In this document: positions 26,869 to 36,728 of the stretch, piece by piece | Position numbering within the stretch: position 1 is the first letter of the stretch | Layout of the letters: each line of letters starts with the position of its first letter | Source: Erysipelothrix urinaevulpis | GTDB lineage: Bacteria; Bacillota_I; Bacilli_A; Erysipelotrichales; Erysipelotrichaceae | Assembly: GCF_009828835.1 (NCBI RefSeq) | Contig: NZ_WTTB01000001.1 | Location: 310,001-374,000, forward strand | Length of the DNA: 64,000 nucleotides | Direction of reading: 5' to 3' | Translations under genes and position numbers: made by a program | The notes under the pieces: model-generated | Seen by the model: the letters and a program-made list of their open reading frames with translations, nothing else | What the model was told of the DNA's origin: nothing | Database searches by the model: none

Positions 26869-29802
26869 ATGAAGAAAATGATTTGTTTAGTTTTGGTTTG
26901 TATGCTCTTATCAACAGGGATTACTATAAAAGCGGAAGAAACTAATTTGTTAAGAAATCCTAGTTTTGAGGATGGGTTGCTAGGTTGGACTAAAGAACCT
27001 GTTAAACCATTAGAAGGTACAAATGTAGAAATACAAACGGATATCGTCTCGGATGGAAATAAGGGAATTGTCATTAATGACCAATCAAGTAAAGCATCCA
27101 TTGGTTTGAAAAGTGATCGTTTTGCTATCGCAAGCGACACTCAATATAAAGTATCTGGTAAGGCTTTGGCTCATCAAAATCCAAGCAGAGTTTATATCTA
27201 TTTCTTTGATAGTGAGGGTAAAACTTTGGATGCAACAACTTCATTTGCCATTAATCCTAGTTTAGAAACAATACGTGAATTAACTTTATTTTCTCAGGAA
27301 ATTACAAGTCCTGAAAATGCTCATGAAGCTCAAATAATGTTGTATATAGGAGCTGGCCATACAGGAACAGCTTATTATGATGAATTATCATTTGTAGAGA
27401 AAGTAGAATCAGATCAGGTGCCAGATGTTAAGTACCATAAACCCAGATACATCAATGACCCTGTACAAACATCACTTGCTCAAGGATCAGCATTTACAAA
27501 TCGAAAAGGCGATGTTTATCAATTTTTTGGCTTGTCAGGGTTACCTGTTCGTTTTACAGCATTAAATCACACAAAAAACACTATTGAAGCTGATATTGAA
27601 ATAAAAAATGAGAATACTATTTGGGGAATAACAGTTGCTCCAAATGGTCATGTCTATTTTTCCGGTACAGAAACAGGAAACCTGTATGAATACAATATTG
27701 AAACAAAATCAATAAAAACATTGACACAATTATCTGATAATCATCGTCATGTATGGGACATTAAAGCCGATGAAAACGGCTTGTATCTTGGGACATATAT
27801 GAAAGATAAACCAGGTGGAATTATTTATTATGATTTTGAAACTGAAAAATCAAGTGTGTTTGCGACTGCCCCAGAAGGGGTATCTTATGTCAGGGGGCTT
27901 GGACTTAGTGAAAGATTTGTTTATGCAGGTATTGGTGGTACTGTAGGACAGATTATGCGTGTTGATAAGAAAACAGGTGAAAAAGAAATCATAGATATAG
28001 TCATTGATAGCGTAAAAACACCGTCTATGTTTTCAGAAATAACGATTGTTGATGGAAAAATCCTTGCTTCTTCTGGTATCTTATTCGTTATTCTTGACGA
28101 GGAAACATTGGAAGTTGAAGGATACAGTCGTTTTGATGGAAAGGTAAGTGGGATTAATCCAATCGATGGTGTACACCATTATTTTAAAACAGAAGTTGGG
28201 ACAATCCGCTCTTATAATATTGAAACAAAAAAATTCCAGGACATGAAAGAATTAGGACTGTTACCAACTCGTAATTTTAGAACAGCACAATGGATAAAAA
28301 ATGAAAAAAATGAAGATGTAGTTGCCTTTATGACAACAAATCTTGAGGTGTTTTTCTTTAATCCTAAAACAAATGAACTTGAAGAAAAACAGAGTAACTT
28401 ACCATCGAATGGTGTCATTATTCAATCAATGGAATCAGGAAATGATGGGAATATTTACATTGGTGGTTATATGTCGGGAATGTCAATCTTTGATCCAGTT
28501 CTTGAAGAAATAAAAACTTCAATTCCAACATTTCATCAGCCAGAAGGTATTGGATTTGTGGATGATGAGGTCTATTTTGGAACGTATGGTGGTGCAGTGA
28601 TTTATAATTACAGTTCAAAAAATGATTTGAATTACCAAGAATTTAAAGAAGGGAATCCTGGTAAAATATTCACGATTGGCGACCAACAAGATCGACCATT
28701 TGTTATGCACGAACACGATGGATTATTGTATATTGGAACATTTCCGACATACGGAGTAACTGGTGGAGCCCTCACCATTTATAATCCTAAGACAAAAGAA
28801 AAAATTGTGAAGAGGAATATTGTCGACCAACAATCAATCACAGGCATTGATGTCGATGAAAACTATATTTATTTATCTACTAGCAACAGTGGCGGTTTGG
28901 GTGTTGATCCAAATATTAAATTACCTTCTGCAAGAGTTGCAATTTTGGATAAGCATAGTTTAGAAGTAATCAAGGAAGTAACACCAAATCTTCCGAATGA
29001 CTCTAATCCTGACTTTATTGGCAGTATTAGTAAAGGTCCTGATGGAAAATTATGGGCAGCAACTGTTAAAGATGCGCTGATATTCTCAATGGATTCGAAG
29101 ACACTAGAAGTGGAAAAAACGATTAAAACATCGCCAGGTACACAACATACCCCTGGATTTAGACCTTATTACATAAAGTGGGGAATTGATAATAAACTTT
29201 ACACAAGTGCTGGTAAGCAACTGAGCGTTATAGATATTGAAAAACAAACTGTAAAAAAACTAGTTAGTGGAATTGTTACAAACTTTGCAATTGATGATAT
29301 CGGAAATATTTTCTACAACATTGGTTCGGAAATGTATAAACTAACAATTATTCATAATGAATTAAATATGGACATAACTGACAAAAAAATAAAGCTTGGT
29401 GAAGTAATGAAAGTGGATTATAGATTGAGTAATCATTATATGGATAATGAACTCATTAACAATAATTTGATAACGATTAAATCATCAGATGAATTAATTA
29501 TGAATTCAAATCTAGAAGCACTTGCAGTAGGACGTGTAAAAATACAAGCGTGTTTTGAGGATTTATGCAGTGATGAGATAACGATAGAAGTTAGCGATAC
29601 TAAAGAAGAAAAAGAACCAGAAGTTAACCCAACCGAAGATAATTCAGAGCAAGAAGATAAACCAGAGCAGGATAAGGGAATTGCAGAATCCGACAAGGAA
29701 CTACCAAAAACTGGAATGAACTACTCACTTTACCCTATATTTTTGGTTATTACTGGATCACTCTTACTTGCAATCAACTCGGTTCGAAAAGAACGACATT
29801 AA
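26869..29802 (+). CDS. LPXTG-anchored surface protein with CBM-like and beta-propeller regions
   Basis: 977 residues. A signal peptide covers about 1-24 (basic MKKM, hydrophobic core, cleavage near IKAEE). Residues about 27-190 look like a carbohydrate-binding jelly roll (LLRNPSFEDGLLGW). About 200-840 hold repeated propeller-like blades (WGITVAPNGHVYFSGT, YIGGYMSGMSIFDP, LYIGTFPTYG). An Ig-like segment covers about 840-925, then an acidic Glu/Pro/Asp linker, then LPKTG, a membrane helix and a basic tail RKERH for sortase anchoring. GGAGG precedes the ATG at 26869. It likely binds or cleaves an extracellular glycan for the downstream importer. A catalytic role is not evident. Confidence 0.86.
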   Translation: MKKMICLVLVCMLLSTGITIKAEETNLLRNPSFEDGLLGWTKEPVKPLEGTNVEIQTDIVSDGNKGIVINDQSSKASIGLKSDRFAIASDTQYKVSGKALAHQNPSRVYIYFFDSEGKTLDATTSFAINPSLETIRELTLFSQEITSPENAHEAQIMLYIGAGHTGTAYYDELSFVEKVESDQVPDVKYHKPRYINDPVQTSLAQGSAFTNRKGDVYQFFGLSGLPVRFTALNHTKNTIEADIEIKNENTIWGITVAPNGHVYFSGTETGNLYEYNIETKSIKTLTQLSDNHRHVWDIKADENGLYLGTYMKDKPGGIIYYDFETEKSSVFATAPEGVSYVRGLGLSERFVYAGIGGTVGQIMRVDKKTGEKEIIDIVIDSVKTPSMFSEITIVDGKILASSGILFVILDEETLEVEGYSRFDGKVSGINPIDGVHHYFKTEVGTIRSYNIETKKFQDMKELGLLPTRNFRTAQWIKNEKNEDVVAFMTTNLEVFFFNPKTNELEEKQSNLPSNGVIIQSMESGNDGNIYIGGYMSGMSIFDPVLEEIKTSIPTFHQPEGIGFVDDEVYFGTYGGAVIYNYSSKNDLNYQEFKEGNPGKIFTIGDQQDRPFVMHEHDGLLYIGTFPTYGVTGGALTIYNPKTKEKIVKRNIVDQQSITGIDVDENYIYLSTSNSGGLGVDPNIKLPSARVAILDKHSLEVIKEVTPNLPNDSNPDFIGSISKGPDGKLWAATVKDALIFSMDSKTLEVEKTIKTSPGTQHTPGFRPYYIKWGIDNKLYTSAGKQLSVIDIEKQTVKKLVSGIVTNFAIDDIGNIFYNIGSEMYKLTIIHNELNMDITDKKIKLGEVMKVDYRLSNHYMDNELINNNLITIKSSDELIMNSNLEALAVGRVKIQACFEDLCSDEITIEVSDTKEEKEPEVNPTEDNSEQEDKPEQDKGIAESDKELPKTGMNYSLYPIFLVITGSLLLAINSVRKERH

Positions 29803-29821
29803 TTTGAATAAAGGAGAGCAA

Positions 29822-31171
29822 ATGATAAAAGACTTTATTTTAAACGAAGCAAAGCGTTTGGATATTGAAATAAATGTTAGTATTAAAGCAAAAGAACTAG
29901 AATATTTCACCTATGATTTTAAAAACAATGTATTGACCATAGTCGCTGATCAGCAACGGTCAGTTCTCTATGGACTTTATGACTATCATCGTAGCAAGGC
30001 GCCTAATGCGAATAAAAAAGCAAGGTTTAATCGGCGTGGTAATATTTATGAAGTGATTAATGATGTTTCTTATCTAAAAAGCCAAATTCAGTTCGGAGCA
30101 GAATACTATCACAATGAAATATTTTTCACATTCTTTTTGTGGGATGAGGTAAAAGAAGAGTTGAAAGAAGAATTATTAAAAAGAGAGATTAACGTAACAT
30201 TAGGTGGACATAGTTTACAGTTTTTACTTAAAGAATCGATTAAAGAAAAAAAACTGGAAAACGTATTTTTATTTGAAAGCGAAATTTTACAGGAAATATT
30301 AGTAAAAAAAATTATAGACTATATTAAAGAATTTAAACTAATTACAAGAATATCACTGTGGCCAGAGGATCTATCAATCGAACGACACAATGGACAAGAA
30401 TTTTTTAAATCTTATCTTTCGTTTGTGAAGTACTTACAAAAAGAAATAGATCGACAAGCCTTAGGGGCGGAAGTAGAATTCATTGCTTACAATGCTGGCT
30501 TGTCTTGGGAAATGTTAGAAGTAACAAACTATGAGGAAAATTTAAAAGACGTTAACGCTTTGTTCGCCTATTGGGGCCATAATTATGGTGACTATCATGA
30601 AAAAAATTCTTTAAGGGGAATGAAAACCCTAGAAAAACTCACATCAAAATGCTCATCAACAACAGTATTGGAATATTATAGTGATTTTTTTATGCTGAGT
30701 GAGATTTATCCAAGTTTACTCAGACGAATTGAAACAGACATGAATTATTATGAAAGACTAAAATTGGAGGGCGTACTGAATTTGCATGTACCTTATTTTA
30801 CGGCACATCATTTTGATCAATTCAAAGAAAAATATAATTACCAAAGAATTCACCAACTTAATAATACTGCATACAGTTATCTTGGTTTTAATCCAACATT
30901 AGCAAGCTTGCATATTGAGGAGCGAAATGTTCATTTAGAAGTTGAAGATGTTTTAGCGCCATTAACTAAATATAACACGGTACTTTTTCCCAATAGGTTG
31001 ACGGATGTTAAGAATCCAGAATATCAGGCAATAATTTCGAAGGAATTAATGGAAGCAAAGACTAAGATGAAAGAAATTAAAATAGAATCACATACTTTAA
31101 AAGTATATCAAAAGTTAATAATTGAAATCCTTAGTGCATATCAGGAAAGTTGGGATACACTAATCGACTAA
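29822..31171 (+). CDS. Putative glycoside hydrolase (GH20/GH67/DUF4838-like), cytoplasmic
   Basis: 449 residues with no signal peptide. The N-terminal alpha/beta part ends in TIVADQQRSVLYGLYDYHR, a pattern seen in the non-catalytic domain of several glycosidase families (GH20, GH67, GH84, DUF4838). It is followed by a barrel-like region with RISLWPEDLSI and LFAYWGHNYGD. The distant pattern makes family assignment tentative; catalytic acids cannot be named. GGAGAG precedes the ATG at 29822. It lies 19 bp after the surface-protein gene, so one operon. It probably hydrolyses the imported oligosaccharide. Confidence 0.5.
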   Translation: MIKDFILNEAKRLDIEINVSIKAKELEYFTYDFKNNVLTIVADQQRSVLYGLYDYHRSKAPNANKKARFNRRGNIYEVINDVSYLKSQIQFGAEYYHNEIFFTFFLWDEVKEELKEELLKREINVTLGGHSLQFLLKESIKEKKLENVFLFESEILQEILVKKIIDYIKEFKLITRISLWPEDLSIERHNGQEFFKSYLSFVKYLQKEIDRQALGAEVEFIAYNAGLSWEMLEVTNYEENLKDVNALFAYWGHNYGDYHEKNSLRGMKTLEKLTSKCSSTTVLEYYSDFFMLSEIYPSLLRRIETDMNYYERLKLEGVLNLHVPYFTAHHFDQFKEKYNYQRIHQLNNTAYSYLGFNPTLASLHIEERNVHLEVEDVLAPLTKYNTVLFPNRLTDVKNPEYQAIISKELMEAKTKMKEIKIESHTLKVYQKLIIEILSAYQESWDTLID

Positions 31172-31624
31172 AAAACCAATCTGAGCAATAAAAACTAACC
31201 GAAAAGCAAGATAGTTACGAATAGACCGACAAAAGAAGATGTTAGTATGGTGAAATAAAGCAAAAAAATAAAGAAATAACGTCTATATACTAGGGTTTTA
31301 GAGGTATATGGCAAGATAGTTATAATTATTGGCAAGTTCGGTAATTTTCTAAGAGAGCAATAAAGGGTATAATGAAAGCGTATACAAGGGAGGGGCGTTT
31401 GCATTTAAATGAAAAATGTAGGAAATAAATGTAAACCTGTAGTTTATAAAACCGATTATTACCTTGTTACGTTGGATAGGATTCTATCCTAATGAGGAGT
31501 CTTGAGCTGTATTGATGATCATAAGGAGGTGCACTCAAAAAGAAGCTCAAATTGGAAACATTAGTAACTGTAATAAAGTTATGACATCGTGAAGATGCGT
31601 ATAAAAATCGTAGGAGGAAAATCG
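31172..31624. other. Long untranslated region before the ABC importer genes
   Basis: 453 bp with no credible gene. It holds a 12-bp direct repeat GCAAGATAGTTA (31206-31217 and 31311-31322), a promoter-like TATAAT at 31368-31373 overlapping a cre site, and then a leader of roughly 240 nt. A small hairpin GGATAG/CTATCC lies at 31474-31489. No known riboswitch fold was recognised. Confidence 0.5.
31372..31386 (+). promoter_or_regulatory. cre site overlapping the -10 of the ABC importer operon
   Basis: ATGAAAGCGTATACA fits WTGNAANCGNWNNCW at every defined position and overlaps the TATAAT at 31368-31373, so CcpA binding would exclude RNA polymerase. Confidence 0.78.
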
Positions 31625-32866
31625 ATGAAAAAAGCAATAAGAAATACAATAATTGTTTTACTATCATTATTAGTACTTGCAGGATGTGGAAAAAAAGCAG
31701 AAGAAACAAATAATGAGGACGTTGAACTTACAGTATGGGTTCATCCATATGTCGGTGCGGAGAAGAAAGAAGCCATTGAAGCAGTTTATGCTAAGATGAC
31801 TGAAGAATTCAAAAAAGATAATCCAAATGCAAAAATTACATTTGAAGAAATTCCATGGGCAGACCGTGAAACAAAAATCACAACAGCACTTGCAGCTAAA
31901 GAAGGACCAGACGTGTTCTACTTAATTCCTGACCAAATTTCACAATTTGCTGAAAAAGGATTATTAGCAGATCTTAATGAGCATATTACAAAAGATGATT
32001 TAAACGGATTCACAGAAACATCAGTTTCAGCCGTTACATATAAAGATAAATTATACGGATTACCAATCTTACGAGAATCACAAACATTATTCTATAATAA
32101 AGCAGTTCTTGAAGACATTGGTGGAGATGTAAATAACTTACCAACAACTTGGGATGAGTTTAACGAGTTAGGTAAAAAAGCAGTTGCTAAAGGATACTAT
32201 GCACGTACTTATGAAGGTGGAAATACATTAAACACCTCACTATACCCATTAGTATGGCAAGCAGGTGGAGATATTGTTAACGATAAAAACGAAATCTCAA
32301 TCAATAATGAAAAATCAGTAAAAGCATTTGAACAAATTAACGAATGGTATAAAGATGGATTAATTGCAAAAGATTCAATCACATCAGATGACCAAGGATC
32401 AATGTTCTTAGAAGGAAAAATCTTAGCAACATGGTCAGCAAACAATATGATTAACTTGGCAAAAGAAAATGATGTCGAAGTTTTAATTGGTTCACCATTA
32501 AAACAAGAAGTTGAAGTAACTTATGGAACAACAGGAGCATTTGTTGTTGCAAGCACATCAACAAACCAAGCAAAAGCAGCAGAATTTGTTAAAGTTATGA
32601 CAAACGAAGACAATATGCGTGAATTTAACACAGTTACAGGGCACATTCCAGCACGTGAAGCAGCAATGGATATTCTAAAAGACAATCCAGCAATGCTCCA
32701 AATGGCTGAATTAACAAAGATTGCTAAACCAGGTGTTATTAACTCTGAAGCACGTGTATTTATGCCAGATGTTCAAGCAGCAGTTCAAGCAATGTTGGAG
32801 GGTAAATTAACACCTCAACAAGCAGCAGATAAAGCAGCAGAAGATATTCAATCATACTTAAAATAA
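31625..32866 (+). CDS. ABC sugar-binding lipoprotein (family 1 extracellular solute-binding protein)
   Basis: 413 residues. A lipoprotein signal peptide ends in the lipobox LVLAGC (Cys about 21), followed by a Lys/Glu linker and a large two-lobed binding protein (LTVWVHPYVGAEKKEAIEAV, GPDVFYLIPDQ, ILRESQTLFYN, GAFVVASTSTNQAKAAEFVK). It delivers a sugar or oligosaccharide to the two permeases that follow. AGGAGG lies before the ATG at 31625; upstream in-frame ATGs lack the signal-peptide fit. Preferred codons are strongly used, suggesting high expression. Confidence 0.92.
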   Translation: MKKAIRNTIIVLLSLLVLAGCGKKAEETNNEDVELTVWVHPYVGAEKKEAIEAVYAKMTEEFKKDNPNAKITFEEIPWADRETKITTALAAKEGPDVFYLIPDQISQFAEKGLLADLNEHITKDDLNGFTETSVSAVTYKDKLYGLPILRESQTLFYNKAVLEDIGGDVNNLPTTWDEFNELGKKAVAKGYYARTYEGGNTLNTSLYPLVWQAGGDIVNDKNEISINNEKSVKAFEQINEWYKDGLIAKDSITSDDQGSMFLEGKILATWSANNMINLAKENDVEVLIGSPLKQEVEVTYGTTGAFVVASTSTNQAKAAEFVKVMTNEDNMREFNTVTGHIPAREAAMDILKDNPAMLQMAELTKIAKPGVINSEARVFMPDVQAAVQAMLEGKLTPQQAADKAAEDIQSYLK

Positions 32867-32905
32867 TTGAGTTTTAGTTTAAAATTTAGAATGTGAGGGT
32901 TTAAC

Positions 32906-33853
32906 ATGGAAGAAATTAAACAAACAATTGAAACCAAGAAAAGCCCACAAGAACTGAGTATATTTCAAAGAGTGCTTCGTCATTTCAAGAAGCACTCTCT
33001 GATTTATTTATTTTTAGTACCAATACTAATTCATTTCTCAGTTTTCTATGTGTGGCCAATTATATTTAGTTTTATTATTACATTTACAGACTATCAAATT
33101 GTTGGAAGTCCCAAGTTTATTGCGTTTGACAACTGGAAACGATTTTTCAATGATGCGAATGCGTGGAGATCAATTTGGAATACATTCAAATTCTCCTTGT
33201 ACTACATTGTGCCAACGATGGCATTAGGATTGTTCTTCGCAGTTCTAATTCAATCATTGAAACGTAAATGGGCGACGCTATTCAAGGGGATATTCTTTCT
33301 TCCTGTTGTAACCTCATTTGTCGTTATTTCTGGTATCTGGGCATGGATGTTTAAAGGGAACAGCTCAGGTTTTATTAATCAACTTTTATCGATATTTGGA
33401 ATTGAAGAACAATTGTTCTTATCGAGTTCAACCCAAGCACTGTTTGTCTTAGCGGGTTTATCGGTCTTTAAAGTTGTTGGAAATACAATGATCTATTATT
33501 ATGCAGGCTTACAAGGTATTCCAGATGATGTCTATGAAGCTGCAGAAATTGATGGCTCAGGTCGATTTAGAACATTTTTCAAAATCACCATGCCATTGCT
33601 ATTGCCAATTCATTTATATGTCGCAATAACAACCACAATTGGTTCGTTCCAGATTTTTGATTCTGCTTATTTATTAACAAATGGTGGACCAAATTATGCA
33701 ACAAATACAATTGTATTCTATATGTACCAACAAGGATTTAATGCATTCAACTTTGGTTATGCGAGTGTGTTAGCCTATGTACTATTCTTCTTTATCTTTA
33801 TTATATCAATGATACAAAAACGCTACCTTGGAAAACAGGTAGACTATAATTAG
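32906..33853 (+). CDS. ABC sugar permease, MalF/UgpA type
   Basis: 315 residues with six predicted membrane helices. The EAA loop is YEAAEIDGSGRFRTFFKITMP, the contact site for the ATPase. An N-terminal cytoplasmic stretch of about 30 residues precedes helix 1. No ATP-binding subunit gene is present in the cluster, so a shared multi-operon ATPase (MsmK-like) encoded elsewhere is expected. Confidence 0.92.
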   Translation: MEEIKQTIETKKSPQELSIFQRVLRHFKKHSLIYLFLVPILIHFSVFYVWPIIFSFIITFTDYQIVGSPKFIAFDNWKRFFNDANAWRSIWNTFKFSLYYIVPTMALGLFFAVLIQSLKRKWATLFKGIFFLPVVTSFVVISGIWAWMFKGNSSGFINQLLSIFGIEEQLFLSSSTQALFVLAGLSVFKVVGNTMIYYYAGLQGIPDDVYEAAEIDGSGRFRTFFKITMPLLLPIHLYVAITTTIGSFQIFDSAYLLTNGGPNYATNTIVFYMYQQGFNAFNFGYASVLAYVLFFFIFIISMIQKRYLGKQVDYN

Positions 33854-33862
33854 GAGGAAATT

Positions 33863-34681
33863 ATGAGCGAAAAAACAGCGAAGATAATTCGCAATATTAT
33901 ATTAGTTATATTTGGTATCTCGTTTCTAGTTCCTTTCATAATTATGATTACTGGAGCATTTATTGATGCGAAAATACCGGTAGGAAGTCCGTTTTTATGG
34001 TTAAAAACACATGAGATTACACTCAACAACTTCCGCCACATATTTAAGTATTCACAAATCTTAAGATGGTTAGTCAACTCGATCATAATTTCGGTAATAC
34101 CAACAGTATTACAAATGTTCTTTGCAGCTATTTTAGGGTATGTATTTGCAAGAAAAGACTTTTTTGGAAAAGAAATATTATTCTGGAGCATGATGGCGGT
34201 TGTTATGGTGCCAACGCAAGTCTTGATTATTCCACGATACATTATGTTTAGTGGCTTTAATCTTGTGAACAAGCGTGCAGCATTAATTCTGCCGGCAGTC
34301 TGGTCGATTATGGGGGTATTCTTAGTCAAACAGTTTATGGCACAATTACCAAAATCATTGGAAGAATCGGCCAAAATTGATGGCGCAAGTGATATGAAAA
34401 TATTCTTCTCAATTATGTTACCCTTATCCAAACCAGTTATCGCTACAGTTGGAACGTTTGCATTCATTTCAGCATGGAATGATTTCTTAACGCCTTTAAT
34501 TTTCACAACAAGTAGTGAGATGTATCCAATTACGGTTGGATTAGCATCACTGTTGACTAAAGAAGGAAACTTTGGAATTGAGATGGCAGGCGCATTATTA
34601 TCCTTTATTCCAACATTCCTAATATTCTTGTTCTTCCAAAAATACTTTACTAAAGGAATTGCATTTACGGGGGTTAAATAA
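33863..34681 (+). CDS. ABC sugar permease, MalG/UgpE type
   Basis: 272 residues with six helices. The EAA motif is LEESAKIDGASDMKIFFSIM. TAGGAGG precedes the ATG, 9 bp after the partner permease. Together they form the translocation pore for the ligand of the 31625 lipoprotein. Confidence 0.92.
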   Translation: MSEKTAKIIRNIILVIFGISFLVPFIIMITGAFIDAKIPVGSPFLWLKTHEITLNNFRHIFKYSQILRWLVNSIIISVIPTVLQMFFAAILGYVFARKDFFGKEILFWSMMAVVMVPTQVLIIPRYIMFSGFNLVNKRAALILPAVWSIMGVFLVKQFMAQLPKSLEESAKIDGASDMKIFFSIMLPLSKPVIATVGTFAFISAWNDFLTPLIFTTSSEMYPITVGLASLLTKEGNFGIEMAGALLSFIPTFLIFLFFQKYFTKGIAFTGVK

Positions 34682-34686
34682 TAAAT

Positions 34687-35703
34687 ATGAAATATATTGG
34701 AGCACAAAATGGTCGTATCGATGTATATAACGATGATAAACCAGAAGTAAAAGAGAATTATGTTTTAGTTAAAGTTGTTTACTCGGCTGTGAGTCCTGGT
34801 ACTGAAGGGACCATGAGCAGTCAATCTAAAGACGATATTGTTCGTTTAGGTTATTCTGCAGCAGGGATTGCTGAAGAAGTTGGGGAAGGTGTTGAGGGCA
34901 TTAAGGTTGGTGACAAAGTTGCAGTCTATGGTGCACCCTATGTCGGTCATCGCTCATACTTGAGTGTGCCTAAAACATTAGTAGCGAAAGTTCCTGAATC
35001 AGTTTCGTTAAGTGATGCTTCTTTAGCAGGGCTTGGAGCGATTGCGATTCATGGATTACGTCAAGGAGAACTGCAATTTGGTGAGATTTGTGTTGTGGTT
35101 GGCTTAGGAATTTATGGTCAACTCATTGCTCAAATTGCTCATAATGCAGGAATGGTTGTCTTAGCGCTTAATCGTTCACAAAGTCGTGCTGATCTTTTAG
35201 CAGATGTCTCAGGCTTGAAAACATACTCAGATGAGGCAGAACTAGAAAAAGATTTAGATATCCTTAGTGATGGAAAAGGCGCAGATGCAGTCTTCTTGTG
35301 TGCAGGATCTGGCGCAAGTTACTTAACAGATAAAAGTTTGGATTGGTTAAAAGATAAAGGGAAGTCCGTGATTGTTGGGGATATACAACCTCACTATACT
35401 CGAGAAAAAATGTTTGCGAAAGAGATTGATATTCGTATTTCTAGAGCGGGTGGACCGGGTCGTTACCAAACATCCTATGAACGGGATGCCGTTGATTATC
35501 CGTATGGATTTGTCCGTTGGACAGAAGGTAGAAATACAGCAGAATTTATTCGCTTACTAGAACAAAAGAGAATTAGTGTCAAAGAATATTACGATACACC
35601 AAGTTCATATGCTGACTTTGAAAAAGTTTATGAAGAACTTTCACAAAGAGGTTGTGAGTACTTGACGCATTGCTTCACTTATGACGATGAACAGGGGAGT
35701 TAA
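34687..35703 (+). CDS. MDR-family dehydrogenase lacking zinc-site residues
   Basis: 338 residues, medium-chain dehydrogenase/reductase fold with the nucleotide loop VVGLGIYGQLIAQIA. The usual catalytic-zinc Cys (GxCxSD) is replaced by AVSPGTEGTMSS, and the GHE motif by GYSAAG, so it is a zinc-independent member. It resembles the N-terminal half of so-called bi-domain oxidoreductases, which are fused to a Gfo/Idh domain; here two separate Gfo/Idh genes follow nearby. The start is 5 bp after the permease stop. It likely oxidises or reduces a sugar intermediate with NAD(P). Confidence 0.78.
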   Translation: MKYIGAQNGRIDVYNDDKPEVKENYVLVKVVYSAVSPGTEGTMSSQSKDDIVRLGYSAAGIAEEVGEGVEGIKVGDKVAVYGAPYVGHRSYLSVPKTLVAKVPESVSLSDASLAGLGAIAIHGLRQGELQFGEICVVVGLGIYGQLIAQIAHNAGMVVLALNRSQSRADLLADVSGLKTYSDEAELEKDLDILSDGKGADAVFLCAGSGASYLTDKSLDWLKDKGKSVIVGDIQPHYTREKMFAKEIDIRISRAGGPGRYQTSYERDAVDYPYGFVRWTEGRNTAEFIRLLEQKRISVKEYYDTPSSYADFEKVYEELSQRGCEYLTHCFTYDDEQGS

Positions 35704-35705
35704 AA

Positions 35706-36728
35706 ATGAATACAATACTAGAAAACATTGAAAAACAAATGAATACAGCATCCTCAATTTTGGTTGAAGATGTAAAAAAAATAGACGGGGATATTATAAT
35801 TTTAGGTGTAAGTGGTAAAATCGGTTATAACTTATCAGCGTTATTAATGGATGCATTAAAGAAAGCTGGTAAGGATACAACGGTTTACGGAGTTGCTCGA
35901 TTCTCAGGTGGTCCAGAGTCACGACAAGATCTTGAAGACCTTGGTGTAAAGACCATCGTAGCAGATTTCATGAATGATGAAGAACTTGGATCATTGCCAA
36001 AGGTAAAAAATGTTATTTACATGGTTGGTTATAAGTTTGGAAGTACTGGTAATGAATCGTATACATGGGCATTGAACAGTTATTTACCAGGACGTGTTGC
36101 TGAACATTATAAAGACTCAAGAATTGTTGCCTTCTCAACGGGGTGTGTTTATCCGCTTGTTGATGTTAAAGATGCAGCACCTTCTGAAGAATTTATGCCA
36201 GATGCTATTGGGGAGTATGCACAATCTTGTCTAGGACGAGAAAGAATCTTTGAACATTTTTCAAAGACAAACAATACAGAGATGTTAATTTATCGATTAA
36301 ATTATGCCATTGATGTTCGTTATGGTGTTCTTGTTGAATTAGGAACCGCAGTTTATGAGGGACGTCCTGTTGATGTTACGATGGGACAAGTTAATGTCAT
36401 TTGGCAACCTGATGCAAGTGAGATGGCAATTCGTAGCTTATTACACTGTACATCACCTGCAAACATCATGAATATCACAGGACCTGAAACTTTATCAGTT
36501 CGTTGGATTTCAGAACGATTTGCAGAAGTTATGGATAAAGAAATTGAATTTGTTGGTGAAGAAGCCACAACAGCATTGTTGAATAATGCTTCAAAATCTC
36601 ATGAGATTTTTGGTTATCCTCAAACAACAATTCGCGAGATGATTGATATTGTTGCGACATGGATTATGGAAAATGGTGCAATGATTGATAAACCAACTCA
36701 CTTCCAAGAAAGAGAAGGAAAGTATTAA
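35706..36728 (+). CDS. NAD-dependent epimerase/dehydratase-family protein with altered YxxxK
   Basis: 340 residues, extended SDR fold. The Rossmann loop ILGVSGKIGYNLS is intact and FSTGCVYPL gives the Ser/Thr strand. At the catalytic YxxxK the sequence reads EYAQSCLGRERI, so Lys is replaced by Cys (TGT codon). Either catalysis differs or the protein binds NAD without classical SDR chemistry. It overlaps the next gene by one base (TAATG). Confidence 0.8.
   Translation: MNTILENIEKQMNTASSILVEDVKKIDGDIIILGVSGKIGYNLSALLMDALKKAGKDTTVYGVARFSGGPESRQDLEDLGVKTIVADFMNDEELGSLPKVKNVIYMVGYKFGSTGNESYTWALNSYLPGRVAEHYKDSRIVAFSTGCVYPLVDVKDAAPSEEFMPDAIGEYAQSCLGRERIFEHFSKTNNTEMLIYRLNYAIDVRYGVLVELGTAVYEGRPVDVTMGQVNVIWQPDASEMAIRSLLHCTSPANIMNITGPETLSVRWISERFAEVMDKEIEFVGEEATTALLNNASKSHEIFGYPQTTIREMIDIVATWIMENGAMIDKPTHFQEREGKY

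Noticed and set aside
33850-34707. 285-codon minus-strand open frame opposite the second ABC permease
   Set aside because: Mirror of a clear permease with EAA motif; the translation has no family features.
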